Below, piece after piece: positions 10,947 through 23,233 of a stretch of DNA of 31,546 nt. The stretch is from the NCBI GenBank assembly GCA_009602725.1, contig WELB01000066.1:158300-189845 (forward strand), in the 5' to 3' direction. This stretch comes from Spirogloea muscicola (lineage: Eukaryota > Streptophyta > Zygnematophyceae > Spirogloeales > Spirogloeaceae). Within the stretch, counting starts at the first letter, position 1; every line of letters begins with the position of its first letter. The notes beneath the pieces are model-generated. The model was not told the DNA's origin, searched no databases, and worked only from the letters and a program-made list of their open reading frames with translations. The position numbers and the translations under genes are program-made.

Positions 10947-12428
10947 CCCCATGTGGGCTGCACCTTCCCTCAATCATCGTACTCCTTGGTGGTTCTGAAC
11001 CACAGTGAAATCTCAAGTGCGGCCGGCATGACAAGCTGGCAAGCGCAGCAGTACTCCAGCACTGTTCACCTCGGGGGTCATAAGGTCCTCAGTCCACCAC
11101 CACCATGAAGCTTTTGCTGTTGGCAACCACCTGTGTCGAGATCAAAAACCAGGCAGGCTTGGTGCGGTGCAACATGGTGTGTTTACTTGCTCAGCGGGAT
11201 GGCACTCCTGGCCGAGTATCAACAACGCGACGATGAGATTCTTGGGCTCTCCTGGCCTTCCCCTCACTTTACCACTTCCTCACCCTTAATTCATTATGTC
11301 ATTCCCACTCCCAAACCACATACTTTTGACCAAGCATGTACAATTATCCTGGTTGCCTATAATCATGCTGTTGCAAGGCTTATCTTTGGCATTAGCTTCA
11401 CCCCTTGCTACAGGAGCTATATGCTTCTCTCGCTTTCGAGTAGTCATAGTAGAGAGACTGCCCGAGGCACTGCAATTGAGCTGCAGATATGTGCAGATTC
11501 GTCCTTTAAATAGGTATAGCAACTTCCTCTGTGATCCTCAGTGATTCTATTTAGACTGTGTCATTGGATTGAGCATCGGCCGGGCTTTGTTAACGCCAAA
11601 CCTGGATAAATTTTGATAAGCCTGCTGCCTGATCTGCTGCTACTTGATCAGAAATGTAATGGTAGATGATTTGGTATTCTTCACCGACTGTGTCATCGTG
11701 TTCAAACATCAACTATGTGCAGAGAAATGACACAATCTGGTACTCCGCATCGACAGTAACTCCTGATACTCGCCTAGTGCAATCTGACGCTTGATGCTTG
11801 TGACAATCATCACATGCCAATTGAAAGCCATCTGTGGAGGTTGGCTCTCCACCAGATGCAATCGATTAAGGCCACTGCATGCTAAATTTGTCAAGGTTCT
11901 TGCAGGCACTTTGACCTGGCAAAGCTCAGAGCATATGATAAAGCTGCTCTTGAGAATCCCAGCTCTTTGACAGTCAGCCTCTCTCACCTTATTGGACTCT
12001 CAACCGGCTGCCACTCTGGCCCCTGGTATCTGAGAGCAGCCTAGCACAAGCTTCCAAGCTCTCACACTACACCCGCAGTTCTCTCATTTCCCGATAACTG
12101 GCCACACTTCCCAGTAATTATGCACGTTTGCCCCATTGTATTGATGTCTTCAAAGCCCAACTCGAATCCCCTGCCCCATATGGTGTACTACTTCTACCAG
12201 GCTAGAGCACAATGCCAACTAAGACGCATTTGTCTGTGGAAACCTCAGGTCTCAAGCACAATCAATGCTTGCAGTGGCATTCATGCGTAATGGTCAAAAT
12301 AGTCAAGAAAGTCTGCATAATCCTTTATCAGTTTGACATATGACAACTCCATGAGCAGCTACTGTTGCTAGCGCCTTCAGCATTCTTTTGGAGTCGATTG
12401 AGTTGTCAAAACTAGTGAAATTACTGTC
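10947..12428. other. Convergent 3' intergenic region
   Basis: Lies between the ankyrin-CCCH-RRM stop and the stop of the minus-strand unknown gene. It must contain both 3' UTRs. The TAG frame of the upstream gene stays open for 53 further codons, ending at TGA 11106-11108. A TGTAA occurs at 11655-11659. I see no further coding exon, RNA gene or repeat. Confidence 0.5.
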
Positions 12429-14419
12429 TCAGACAGTGATGAACTTTAGTAGAGCTCCCCTGATCTTGCCCATGAATTCTGCTGCTTGGGCCTGCATATG
12501 CCAGCATCCAAAGCAAAGATACGTAAATGACTTGCAGCTGCTGCATGATCCTTGCAGCTGTGTAACACAATAGGTAGTACTCATTGCTTAGGCACATTCC
12601 TCATTAGCCTCTGTTAAGCAACAGAGCAGAAAACAAACACAACTCCCTATCCTGCCTATACTGCAAAGCGAAGCATAACTTCTCTGTCAGTCCAGCATGG
12701 ACACAGCAGTTTAGGGGTCACCACTAACCTGCCCAGCGTCCGATGCATCGGCAATGTTCTGGTCCAGCAGCGCGAGCAGATTCCTGTCAATCTCATTCTG
12801 CCCGGCCATCTCCAAGAGCGTCACCTTCTTGTTTTCAGATGCGAGGATCTTCGCGAGGCGATCCTTTGCGACAACGAAATTCGACGTCATCCGGTCGTGC
12901 GACTCTGCCATACGACCAGAATGGCATCACTATGGAAAGGTGCCAGCTTGGTGAAAGTTAGTGTCGCCCAACAATCATATGCTACCATTTCAAAGATCCA
13001 AGAACTGGTGTCAACATCATGTGCCATTAGTGGTCTGGTGAGTGAAGGTGGAGTGCAGCAGAGGTGATGCAAGAGGTTGAGCTCAGAGTTGCCAGAGAGC
13101 AGAGCTTGGCTACAGAAATCTCCTTCTGAAGCACCCAGGCTGAGTCAAGTAACTGAGAAATATTACTAACTAAGCCAGGGGCTGCGCATGGACGACTAGG
13201 CCAACTCACCCATGCCCTCCTTGAGCACCTTCTCCAGTGCCTGGAGCTCCACCAGCCGGTCCTCCGTCTGAGGGCTCCTCTGCGTCGCAAACCTCAGCTC
13301 CCCAATCTCCCGCCGAAGGTGCTCGAAAAAATCCTCTGTCAGCCTGCCAGGCGGCTCCTTGGATGGCTGTCAGATCTGAAAGCAAAGCTTAAGTGCAGAG
13401 CAAACCCCTATGCTGCATAGTGCAACATACAAGGTGGAACCAACCGGACTCTTTCATCAAGGATGGTCACAGCTTGCAGCCCTACATCCGTGATGCTCAG
13501 CTAACTCACAGCCCCAAATGCATCGAGGATCAGGGGTAAGGTGCTTGACCACTAAATGCAATACAGAGCAAGTGGTAGAACACCACCAACCGCCAACCAC
13601 TAAAACGATCGAGCAATATTGAAAATATATGAAGGTCTGCGAGCTTGGTGAGCACCTGCGGCGATTTCGGGCAACCTCATATTCGAACTCCTGTGCCTCT
13701 GTCGCAAGGAAGAACTCGATCAGCCCATCTGTGGTTGTAGGTACCTCCCTCGCCTGCATGCGACGCCCAGAGGTTAGGAGATTGTAATCCCTCTTGGCAA
13801 GGAGGAAACGTGCTCCAGCACAGAGAATTCTTGACAACAGCTCGCCTGTGTGCGTCAGTCACTTGAGGGCAAGAGTGGCAGCTAGTCTTGTCAGCTACAC
13901 ACTTCAGACTGTCTAGCTTTTGCAATTGCAGTGCAAACGCTGGAGGCTAGGCTTGTGCACTCGCTTGTGCCATGGCTGCATTTTCATATTCACGTACTTT
14001 GTAATTGAGAGCCTACCATATTTAAGATGATGCTTATTAAAAAGCGCGTAGCTTGACGGTGCTGAGCCGAAGTTCAAGATTTTGGCATAGGGTTCTGAGC
14101 TCAGGGTCTAGGTGTTGGGGTTGAGGACCATTGCACGCAGCACGGCACATTGGCCAAGAGCTCGGAGATCTGAGAAGGTGGCAAAGCATGCATCGCTGCC
14201 GCGGGTTTGATGGCAGCCTGAGGACGGTCATGGGGCTCAGGCAGGGACGGACAGGGCTCCGCGTTACATTACTGCTCGAGCGGCCGCGCGGCGCTCGCGC
14301 TCGGCCGCCGTATCGGCCTCCGCCTGCTTGCGGAAGGCCTCGTCCTGCGCCGCGCGCTTCTGGAACACCCGCCGCCCAATGTGGCCCGCCTGCGGCGCCG
14401 CCAGGATGTTCTCCGGGTC
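12429..14419 (-). CDS. Conserved green-lineage protein of unknown function, 5' end unresolved
   Basis: I do not recognise a named gene. Phase-consistent minus-strand exons are 14419-14273, 13840-13656, 13343-13210, 12904-12729 and 12491-12429 (TGA), giving 234 residues. The sequence is mostly charged and helical, without membrane segments. Blocks include DPENILAAPQAGHIGRRVFQ, RILCAGARFLLAKRDYNLL, DGLIEFFLATEAQEFEYEVA, FFEHLRREIGELRFATQR, VVAKDRLAKILASENKKVTL and a C-terminal EFMGKIRGALLKFITV. My recollection is that similar blocks occur in uncharacterised plant proteins thought to be plastid-located; I cannot confirm this. The second exon's acceptor could be CAG at 13846, but only the GAG at 13841 keeps phase with the preceding exon. 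An ATG at 14469-14471 (MASIAEVPLRVV) looks like a leader but is out of frame with the first exon. The true start may lie in or near the N gap. Confidence 0.65.
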
Positions 14420-15752
14420 CTGCAGCGCGAGCGGCGACGACGCGCAGCGGCACCTCAGCAATGGAAGCCATGCACACCTTTTGTCATGATGGTATCTCCT
14501 AACCCAATTCCATTTCGTTCACTTCGTGAACTTCTCCTTTTGCCAATAGAAATTCTAAACCCCATTTCTCGACTTCGTGAGGTCCTTATCGCGAATAGTA
14601 TCAGAGATCACGACCGTCAGCTCGCCATCCGGGCTCCACTAAATCTCAACAAGTCCAAAACCCATACTGAATCCCAAAACCCAAAACCGTTAACTATAAC
14701 CAGAGGCCTCGGACTCAGGTAATATACTGAGCGAGGGCCTCCGGAGAAGCCGTGAAGCCGGCAAGGAATCCAGGGATCAGGAGATTCGGCTGGTAAGTGA
14801 GACTGAGATTCGGAGCTTGGGATTTGGGGTTTGGGGTTCGAGTCTGGGAAGGCGGAGGCTCACCCAGCCCACTTGGCAGACGTGGCCCGCCCGGCGGGGC
14901 CGCCGCTGCAGCTCCGCCCAGCGCCCGCCCGCCGGGCCCCGCCGCAGCTCCACGCCGCTGCCGCCGCCTGCCGAGAGNNNNNNNNNNNNNNNNNNNNNNN
15001 NNNNNNNNNNNNNNNNNNNNNNNNNNNNNNNNNNNNNNNNNNNNNNNNNNNNNNNNNNNNNNNNNNNNNNNNNNNNNNNNNNNNNNNNNNNNNNNNNNNN
15101 NNNNNNNNNNNNNNNNNNNNNNNNNNNNNNNNNNNNNNNNNNNNNNNNNNNNNNNNNNNNNNNNNNNNNNNNNNNNNNNNNNNNNNNNNNNNNNNNNNNN
15201 NNNNNNNNNNNNNNNNNNNNNNNNNNNNNNNNNNNNNNNNNNNNNNNNNNNNNNNNNNNNNNNNNNNNNNNNNNNNNNNNNNNNNNNNNNNNNNNNNNNN
15301 NNNNNNNNNNNNNNNNNNNNNNNNNNNNNNNNNNNNNNNNNNNNNNNNNNNNNNNNNNNNNNNNNNNNNNNNNNNNNNNNNNNNNNNNNNNNNNNNNNNN
15401 NNNNNNNNNNNNNNNNNNNNNNNNNNNNNNNNNNNNNNNNNNNNNNNNNNNNNNNNNNNNNNNNNNNNNNNNNNNNNNNNNNNNNNNNNNNNNNNNNNNN
15501 NNNNNNNNNNNNNNNNNNNNNNNNNNNNNNNNNNNNNNNNNNNNNNNNNNNNNNNNNNNNNNNNNNNNNNNNNNNNNNNNNNNNNNNNNNNNNNNNNNNN
15601 NNNNNNNNNNNNNNNCGGCGGCGGCGGGATGCTCCGGCGGCGGCGGCGGCGGCGGCCCCCGTGCGGCCGCGAGGCTGGGCCAGCCCTAACCCCTGCCTCA
15701 CCCCAAAGCCTGAACTTGACGGCAGCGCGGTGAGGTCCCCGTCAGCTCCACC
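14420..15752. other. Divergent upstream region of the unknown gene and OSCA
   Basis: Contains the presumed 5' ends of both genes and the 638-base N run. At 14517-14531 there is a short perfect inverted repeat (GTTCAC, TTC, GTGAAC). Degenerate telomere-like runs occur at 14673-14688 (CCCAAAA units) and 14823-14836 (two TTTGGGG). On the minus strand just left of the gap there is a GC-rich open stretch ending in a good donor (TGG|GTGAGC), which could be a leader exon of the unknown gene. Confidence 0.4.
14978..15615. other. Assembly gap (638 N)
   Basis: An unbroken run of N. Flanks on both sides are GCC/CGG-rich, which probably explains the failure to sequence through. Frames spanning it are meaningless. 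It may hide the first exon of the minus-strand unknown gene and the 5' UTR of OSCA. Confidence 1.
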
Positions 15753-18700
15753 ATGGGGTCCGGGCTCGGCGAGCTCGGCATCTCGGCGGCCATCAACATC
15801 GGCGTCGTCCTGGCCTTCTTCGCCGCCTACTCGGTGGCGCGCCGCCAGCCCATCAATGCGCGCATCTACTACAGCAAGTGGTTCGTCAAGGACCCCAACG
15901 TGCGCGCCTTGACGGCCTTTCTCCCAGTCGCCGGGAACGACAGCCGAACGGCAATCAGAGGGATTCACATGCCTAGCAGGCCTCCTCTTTCCCCCGCCGT
16001 TTCTATTTCACTGCTCCTGCCCCTTCTTCTCCTCTCTTACCTTCATAGCCGTTACTGCACGTCTCAACTTCGGTGCACTTTTGCAGCCATTTTGCTTCAC
16101 CTCTATTCTCCCCTCTTTGCATTCCCTCCTTCCTTCATACTTCTGCACCGCCCCTCCGCATAAGCATTTAGGGATTATCCTTGACTGAGCGAATTCTCTT
16201 AGTATGTTAACGTCCATTGAACGTACGTTACTTGCGGTGAGCATGACTTTCTTAGTGTTCTCTGTCATTTGTGATGATATGATGGGGCTGTTATTTGCTC
16301 ATCAAGGCCAGAGCAGCAGCACGATTCCTTCTGCCTGTTCCCTATTGGCCTCGCTGCTGAATTTGTTATTGAATGTGCCAGGCTGCGCGGCGGCTGGAGG
16401 GGCGTGGGGAGGGCAGCGGCGGAGCCGGCGGCGGCAGCAAGCACGTAGAGCTGGACGTGGCGTCGTACCTGCACGCCGCCGACTGGCTGAAGAAGTCGCT
16501 GTCCATGCCAGAGGACGAGCTGCTCGAGCACGCCGGCCTGGATGCCGTCGTCTTCCTCCGCTTCTTCCTCCTGGGGTACAACCCGGCTCTCCCCAAGCTG
16601 CACCTCCCTCACTTTTCAGTCGCAATACCATTGAATTCATATCAATTAGACATGGATTCAGTTATCTTCTAGCTCCTCATTATCTGCCGTCTTTCACCTG
16701 CCCCGCAGGCTGAAGATCTTCGTACCAATCGCGTTCGCGGGCCTCGTGGTGCTCGTCCCAATAAACGAGACGGACAACTTCTTGCCCGAGCTCGCGATCC
16801 AGAACGCCAACACCAACTTCACATACACCAACATCGACCGCCTCTCCATCGCCAACGTGCACGACGGCTCCGACAGGTCCTTTGGGCATGCCATTCCCAT
16901 ACCCTCGTTTCCCGCCTCCCTTGTTTGCCCTTTGCCTTGAGGTTGCGGCTGCCTTCTGCCCTCCTCTGTCTCCTTAGCCACACCTCTCTCTCTCCTCCAC
17001 CTCTCCTCCTCCCGCCCTTGTATGGCGATGTCCACTCTCGAACCACTTCATTAGCGACCTTTATGTGTTGACCCGTGGTCACTGAGCGGGTCAACTTGCA
17101 GTAGGTAATGTACGTCATCAGATGTGCTTGCCTTTGTACTTGGCCACTTTGGCCTGCACTTATGTTAGTACACAAAAGTGATCCTCCAGGCAGCCCCTCA
17201 CAAACTCCTCCCTCCTTCCCCCTCTCACCCCCGACTCCACAGGCTGTGGGCGCACGTGCTCTTCACGTGGGTGTTCTCCGCGTGGGTGTGGCTCATGCTC
17301 TGGCTCGAGTACCACACCATCACGGGGATGCGCCTCGACTACTTGGCCGCGCAGAAGAGCCGCCCGGACCAGTACACGGTGCGCCCCACAGTCGCCGACT
17401 ACCTCCTCCTCTTGTGACTGTCTGGCCTCTGGTCATGGCAGGCATGGAGGTGTGAGCTGAGGTGTGGAAGGACGATGGTAAATAAGAAGTTCCATATGGT
17501 TGTCTGGTGCTGCACCTTGGCCATCGCAGTCGACCGCTGGCCGACAAGGCCGCCGCTGAGGACGGCTGGCCCCGTTGTCACAGGTCCTGGTGCGGCAGGT
17601 GCCGCCGGACCCGCACGAGACGGTGTCGTGGCACGTCCAGCACTTCTTCCGCGTCAACCACCCGGACCACTACCTTCTCCACCAGGTCTGCGCTTCCAGG
17701 CTCTGCTGCCTCGAGCATCCCCTCTCCCCACCCCGCTTCCACCTCCAACCCCCTGCCATTGTTAATAGAGTCATATACAATTGCAAATGTACGTATTATT
17801 TTAGGATTAATCGATTTTTCCTAATAATGTGCTTATTGCTATCTGCATGATCGTAAAGAGTATGGGGTTCACGACAGAGAGAAATTCAAGTAGCTTAATA
17901 GGTTTCCCATCGTCCACCACCTCTTCTTCCTCTTACTTTCCAGCGTCCTCTCGCCGCCAGCTTGCACTCCACTCCTTTTACCATCTGCAGCCCTTTACCT
18001 GCATGTCCTGCTCCCCCCCCCTCCCCTCCTTGTACCTTTCATATCCCTCCTTCCTGCCTCACTCACACTTTTTACTATACATGTCACAATTTCCAACATC
18101 CTGTCGAGGCCTGACTTGGTCATTGCTGTGATGGTGCGGTTGTGGGGCCGATGGACAGCCAGTGCTCAACGCAATCAAGCTGCAGAAGCTGATCACCCAG
18201 TGGGAATGGACGAGCAATAAGCTGCGGGCGCTGGAGGCGCGCGCTGAGAAACGCAAGGGCCAGCGGCCGATGCACAGGGTGTGCCTCATACCAGCACCTT
18301 CTACCTCTCCCCTACCTCAGCCTCCTTCCAATTTATGCTTAATGGCACGGGCGTTGGCTGGAAGTGCTGCGCTGCTTTCTCCTTGATACATATCTCTTAG
18401 CTCCACCTGATACACCCATTAACAGTCTAATGGTGTGTTCATGCTCTCAGCCCCTTTCTTCAATCTGCCTTTGTCAATAAGCTGTCTTTCCTGGACGCTG
18501 CTGCCGATGGCTGTCCCGCCGCAGCCTGGGCCCTGCGGATGCTGCGGCGCGAAGGTGGACTCCATCGACTATTACAATGAGAAGCTCGACAAGCTCGATC
18601 CGCAGGTTCAGCACACTGGCCCCGGCCTGACCCTTATTGGCAGCTCTGGCATCGCCTGCCTGCCCTTGTGTTCTTCACATTTACAAGTAGGTGTTGAGGC

Positions 18701-21700
18701 CAAGCTATTAGGGATTGTGGATGAACATACGAGGAGCTTAGCCAGGATAAGAATTGAGCAACGTCATCAAGTGTCACAGTCTAGGGGTCGACGCTTGCTG
18801 CATGCTGATGTTGGCTTGCGGCAAAGCTGCACAGATCTCGGTGGAGCGTGCGCGCGTGCTCAAGGACCCGCGCGCGGTCGTGCCGGCCGCGTTCGTGAGC
18901 TTCCACACGCGGTGGGGCGCCGCAGTGGCCGCGCAGACCCAGCAGTGCCGCGATTCCACGCGCTGGATCACAGGTGCGTGAGGACACTGCTTTCTCCACT
19001 GCGGCAATGAGTGAACGGCCGCTCGACTTGCAGCGAAGCTCAAAGTCATCAAACAATCTGGACAATGTTATCTAGTTGACTTCTGCTAAGTTGATGAAGC
19101 TTAATCAGCACTACTGTTATGGTGCTGCTTTACTACTTTCCCTGCTCCTCCTCGGCTGCCCTCCATTGTTCTCCTTCCCTCCCTCCACTGGTGTCCTCCT
19201 TTCCTTCCTGACCCACGTCTTCCTCGTCGCCCTCTCCTAAACCCTCCCCAACTTACACCTCATAAACCCCACTTTAGTCTTCGCCCCCTCCCCCCTCTTT
19301 CCACACACATATACTTATACTTGTACACACATAGGAATTGTATGGACACAAATTTTCTGCATCCTTACCTCAACTGCCATTCTTTTCTCCTGCTCCAACC
19401 CTCCTTGCCTCCTCCTCCTCCCCTCCGCTCTTGCAGAGTGGGCGCCGGAGCCGCGGGATGTGCACTGGGCGAACCTGCCGGCGAACTACTTGTCACTCAA
19501 CATGCGGCGGCTGGGCGCGGCGGCCGCCGTCTTCGGCCTCGTGTTCTTCTTCATGATCCCCATCACATTCGTGCAGTCGCTCGCCAACCTCGACAGCATC
19601 GAGAAGACCGTTCCGTGGCTCAAGCCCATCATTGACATGTGCAGCTAAACCCTCCTCCTCCCCTCCTCTCTCTCTGACTGCTTTCTCAACCCCAGAGCTC
19701 CAGAGGTGCTTGTAGATACCTAACAGACCCTTCAGAGCTTATCAAGCCTCTATGTCAGATGTCCATGCTCTGCAAACTTTCGTTGCCGTAACTCTCCTGG
19801 CTCTCAATAGTTAACTGCTTAGTGCCGACCTTCAAGATTGTGTATAGGGGCTACTGAGTCTGTCAAGTTGCAGACCTTGGCTAGCGGTAGTCAGAGCAGC
19901 ACTGCAAGTTATAGCCGAGATGAGGTCTAATTGAAAATAAGACCCATTTGGACTGACACGCATGCATGTTGTTGCAGCGGCTTCATCAAGAACCTGCTGC
20001 AAGGCTTCCTGCCGGGCCTGGCACTCGTGCTCTTCCTCCAGTTCCTGCCGGACTTGCTCATCACTCTTTCGCGCCTCGAGGGCTGGATCAGCAATTCTGT
20101 CATCGAGCGCAAGGCTGCGGGCAAGTACTACTACTTCATGGTCGTCAATGTGTTCTTTGGCAACGTCATCACTGGCTCGCTGTTCGAGCAACTGAAGAGC
20201 ATCATCAACAAGCCCACAAGGTGTCTACCAGCCTCTCCCGAGCATGACTTGACCACCATGTCAACCGTGACTGATGTCCTCGAGCCTCCTATGCTTGCTC
20301 CTGTGCTAGTCCTTGATTGTAGGGGTTGAGAATTGAGGGTATTGGCCTCCATCAGCCCTCTGTTTAGAGCGTTGAGCTCGTGTTAGTCAATGCTGGACTG
20401 TCAAGGTAGATATTGCTTGGCATCACCGTGCTCAGATTAACCGTCACAATTGGAATTACTTTCAGAAAAGCCACCCACATAACCTTCTATTAGCAGCCTT
20501 GCATGAGGCACTCCTGAAGACTGGGCCCCTTTGAGCAGCCGCTTGAAGCTCTTCTTACTGCTCTGGAAACCTTGTCTCCGGTGCCCACGTCTTCCTCCCT
20601 CTCCTGCGTGCCCTCGGTGCCGCAGCATCCCAACTCTCTTTGGGAACAGCATCCCGACCAAGGCGACGTTCTTCATGACGTTCCTCATGGTGCAAGGGTG
20701 GGCGGTGCTGTCGTCCGAGATCCTGCGCCTTTACCCACTGCTGATCTACCACCTCCGATCTCTGCTGCTCGTCAAGACTGAGAAGGATCGCTACAAGGCC
20801 ATGAAGCTCCAGGGCGTCTCCTATGTCCAGGCCAGCCCCTCCACCGAGATCTCGCGCCACTCAGGCGCTCGTCAGTGGCCAGCGCCGCCCTCATTGTCAT
20901 GATGATTCTAGTCTCGCATCCCCAAATTTATGTAAGAGCTTTTCCTCAAAGAGCTGATTGTCAGGCTCGACAAGGTATACTGACGCTAACTACTGACATC
21001 AATGCTCTGGCACTCTGCTTTCATCGCCTAACAGGTGTGGCCGCAACTTGAGTTATACTTTCTTCTGGGCCTGGTGTACTGCGTGATTGCGCCGCTGCTT
21101 GTGCCCTTCCTCATCGTCTTCTTTGCGTTTGGTTACCTCGTCTACCGCAATCAGGTAGACGAGCATGGCTTTTCGCCATCCGCGCCACCTGCTTCAGCTA
21201 CCAATGCAGATATACCTTACGCGCAGAGCCGCCTGCGATTCCTTGTTGTGTTGTCAAGGATTGAGGGTCTAGGGGTAAAGGCTAGGGATCACAGTGTCTA
21301 GACAAGTATAGATCAGGGAGTGCAAATGGGCCAGGTAGCTGAACGAGGATTGCCTCTTGTCCAAGGTGAGGGGGATGCCTGACCAGAAGGAGCGCCAGCA
21401 CCAGGCCTTTATCTCATTGATATGTCATTTCTCTCATTGATATGTCATTATACATTGTGGAAAAGCAGCCCAGCTATGTAGAGGGGCAGCGTTGGGTTGA
21501 CAAAGTGAAAGCTGGCCAGGGCTTGTGCGCCCAGCTGTTGCGCAGATGCTACAGGTACTTTTGGGTCTCTTGATGCAGTTTGGCCACGTCTTCTGGCACA
21601 TGCCCAGGTGATTAATGTCTACGAGCCGGCTTATGAGAGCGCCGCATCGTACTGGCCGCACATCCACGGCCGCCTCATTGCCGCGCAGGTGAGCGGGCGT

Positions 21701-22579
21701 CTGCATGGGCCACCAGCCTGCAGCTGCGCCGCATTGCACTTCTTGTGTCGAGGGCAACATGTGGCTGACATCCAACGTAGATTTTACATCACAGCTGTCA
21801 GCGTGAAGTCCTGATTGCGACAAGTGTGAGGCCTTGTTATTTCATAGGTGTAGATGAAAGTTAACTGAAGGATGTGTCTTACTTCAGATGAGATTAAGTG
21901 TGGTGTTAACCATGCATTAAGCGAGGCATGTGTTGTCCGTTTTGCGCAGGTCATCCAGCAGCTGACGCTCATTGGCCTCTTCTCTATCAAGAAGGCCAAG
22001 CTGCAGGGCCCATTCCTCATCCCGCTGCCCATTCTCACGCTCCTCTTCCACTACGTGTTCTGCAAGGGCGAATATGAGAATGCATTCCACCGGCTCGCCC
22101 TCGAGGTGAAGGCGACATAACAGTAGTGGTTCATGTATGACGTCAACCTTATGGTCTATTTGACAGGTTTGCACATGATAGTCTTGCCAGTTTTGCAGTA
22201 GAAAAGTGCAGCTGCATGAAGGTGTGTATTGACTGCTCGTTTTTGTTTATTGATTATGCAGGAGGCGATGAAGAAAGACACACTGGATGCGGCCAATGAC
22301 TATCCGGTAGACGTGCGGGCGTTCCTTGAGCATGCATACGAGAACCCTACCCTCAAGGAGGCTGCAGAGGAGAGCGACGACGACGACGTAGATTACTGCG
22401 CCGAGGAGTCGGGGTCGGAGCAGTCTCAACGAGCAGGGAAAGGTGGCGGCTTGGACGCGGGGCGGAGGGAGGCGCAGAGGCTGGGCTTCACGGAGCCGCC
22501 GCTGGTGCTTCTGAAGCGGACGCCGCACTACGGCCACGAGAGCTCTGGCTCGGGCGCATCGGGAGTTGGTGAGGTGTAA
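15753..22579 (+). CDS. OSCA/CSC1-family mechanosensitive or osmosensitive cation channel
   Basis: OSCA/TMEM63 proteins are dimeric, stretch-gated calcium-permeable channels of plasma or internal membranes. Fifteen exons join in phase to 2406 nt (801 aa): 15753-15899, 16382-16575, 16709-16876, 17243-17378, 17584-17685, 18159-18278, 18525-18605, 18835-18973, 19437-19638, 19978-20220, 20626-20824, 21035-21154, 21608-21688, 21950-22105 and 22262-22579. The N-terminal helix (ISAAINIGVVLAFFAAYSVA) leads to RIYYSKWFVKD, as in plant OSCAs. Two more helices come next, then the cytosolic RRM-like domain from about residue 216 (VLVRQVPPDPHETV, FFRVNHPDHYL). The multi-helix pore module carries FFFMIPITFVQSLANL, FIKNLLQGFLPGL, LVKTEKDRYKAM and ELYFLLGLVYCVIAPLLVPF. 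The tail from about 697 has EAMKKDTLDAA and an acidic cluster (EESDDDDVDY). Length is usual for the family and no residue block is missing. The stop is TAA. Confidence 0.95.
21412..21450 (+). repeat. 20-bp tandem duplication in OSCA intron 12
   Basis: Two head-to-tail copies of TCTCATTGATATGTCATT separated by two bases, differing only in the last base of the 19-base unit. It is far from splice sites and probably neutral. Confidence 0.85.
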
Positions 22580-23233
22580 AAGAATCAAATCATTGGTCCC
22601 GATCTAGCTGCTTGCTTGCAGAAGCAATGCTTATACAAACATCCACCTAGGTAAGAGTTACTTCCCTATCTTGCACATAACAATTTCCGTGACAGGTTCA
22701 TGTAGAAGATCGAGACTTCACTCAAAGTCTCTCATTAGTCGCAACCTTTATCCCTGTCACTAGTGGGTTGTAGCTATCCTTCACCGTTCCTTGACCATTG
22801 GCAGCTGGGAAATTGAACAAAAGCCCCATCATTTGTCATCAAACACTTGGCACATTGTGAATACATGCGTATTCCAGACATCCCAATATCCCGATCACAG
22901 CTGGTCCCTGTTGCTTGTTGACGCCAGGCAGGTGCGAGTGGACGGCTCTACTCATGTCACCTACTCAAATTCACATTCCTGTAGGTCGAAAACGTATACC
23001 AACTATAATTGTTGAGCGATACAAGCTGCTTGATTACCAAGAGCTGCTGAATAGCTTATTTTTTCGCATTCACCCTCCTTCGTATCTGCAATGCTCAAGC
23101 AACAGATGATATTACATGTAAGATGAAAGCATACAGCAATGACACTGCGCTAGTGTTAGGGGGGACGAGATAAATGGAAGTGGGTCACTTCCTCAAGGAC
23201 TCAGAGTACACCCCCATGCCACCTGCTGCCCTA
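22580..23233. other. Convergent 3' region of OSCA and WBP11
   Basis: Expected to contain both 3' UTRs. There is no protein-like frame beyond the two stops. After the OSCA TAA the frame meets further TAA and TAG codons soon. Confidence 0.5.
23112..23121. terminator. Palindromic TTACATGTAA, possible two-way polyadenylation signal
   Basis: The palindrome puts TGTAA, the dominant green-algal poly(A) signal, on both strands between two convergent genes. On the minus strand it is about 115 bases past the WBP11 stop. On the plus strand it is about 540 bases past the OSCA stop. TGTAA is not consistently placed after the other genes here, so the assignment is tentative. Confidence 0.3.

Noticed and set aside
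14424-14458. A 34-nt intron joining the MASIAE leader to the first visible exon of the unknown gene
   Set aside because: It restores phase, but the length is below what spliceosomal introns normally allow. I left the 5' end open.
14715-15968. Long frames across the N run
   Set aside because: Most of their length is N, so they carry no coding information.
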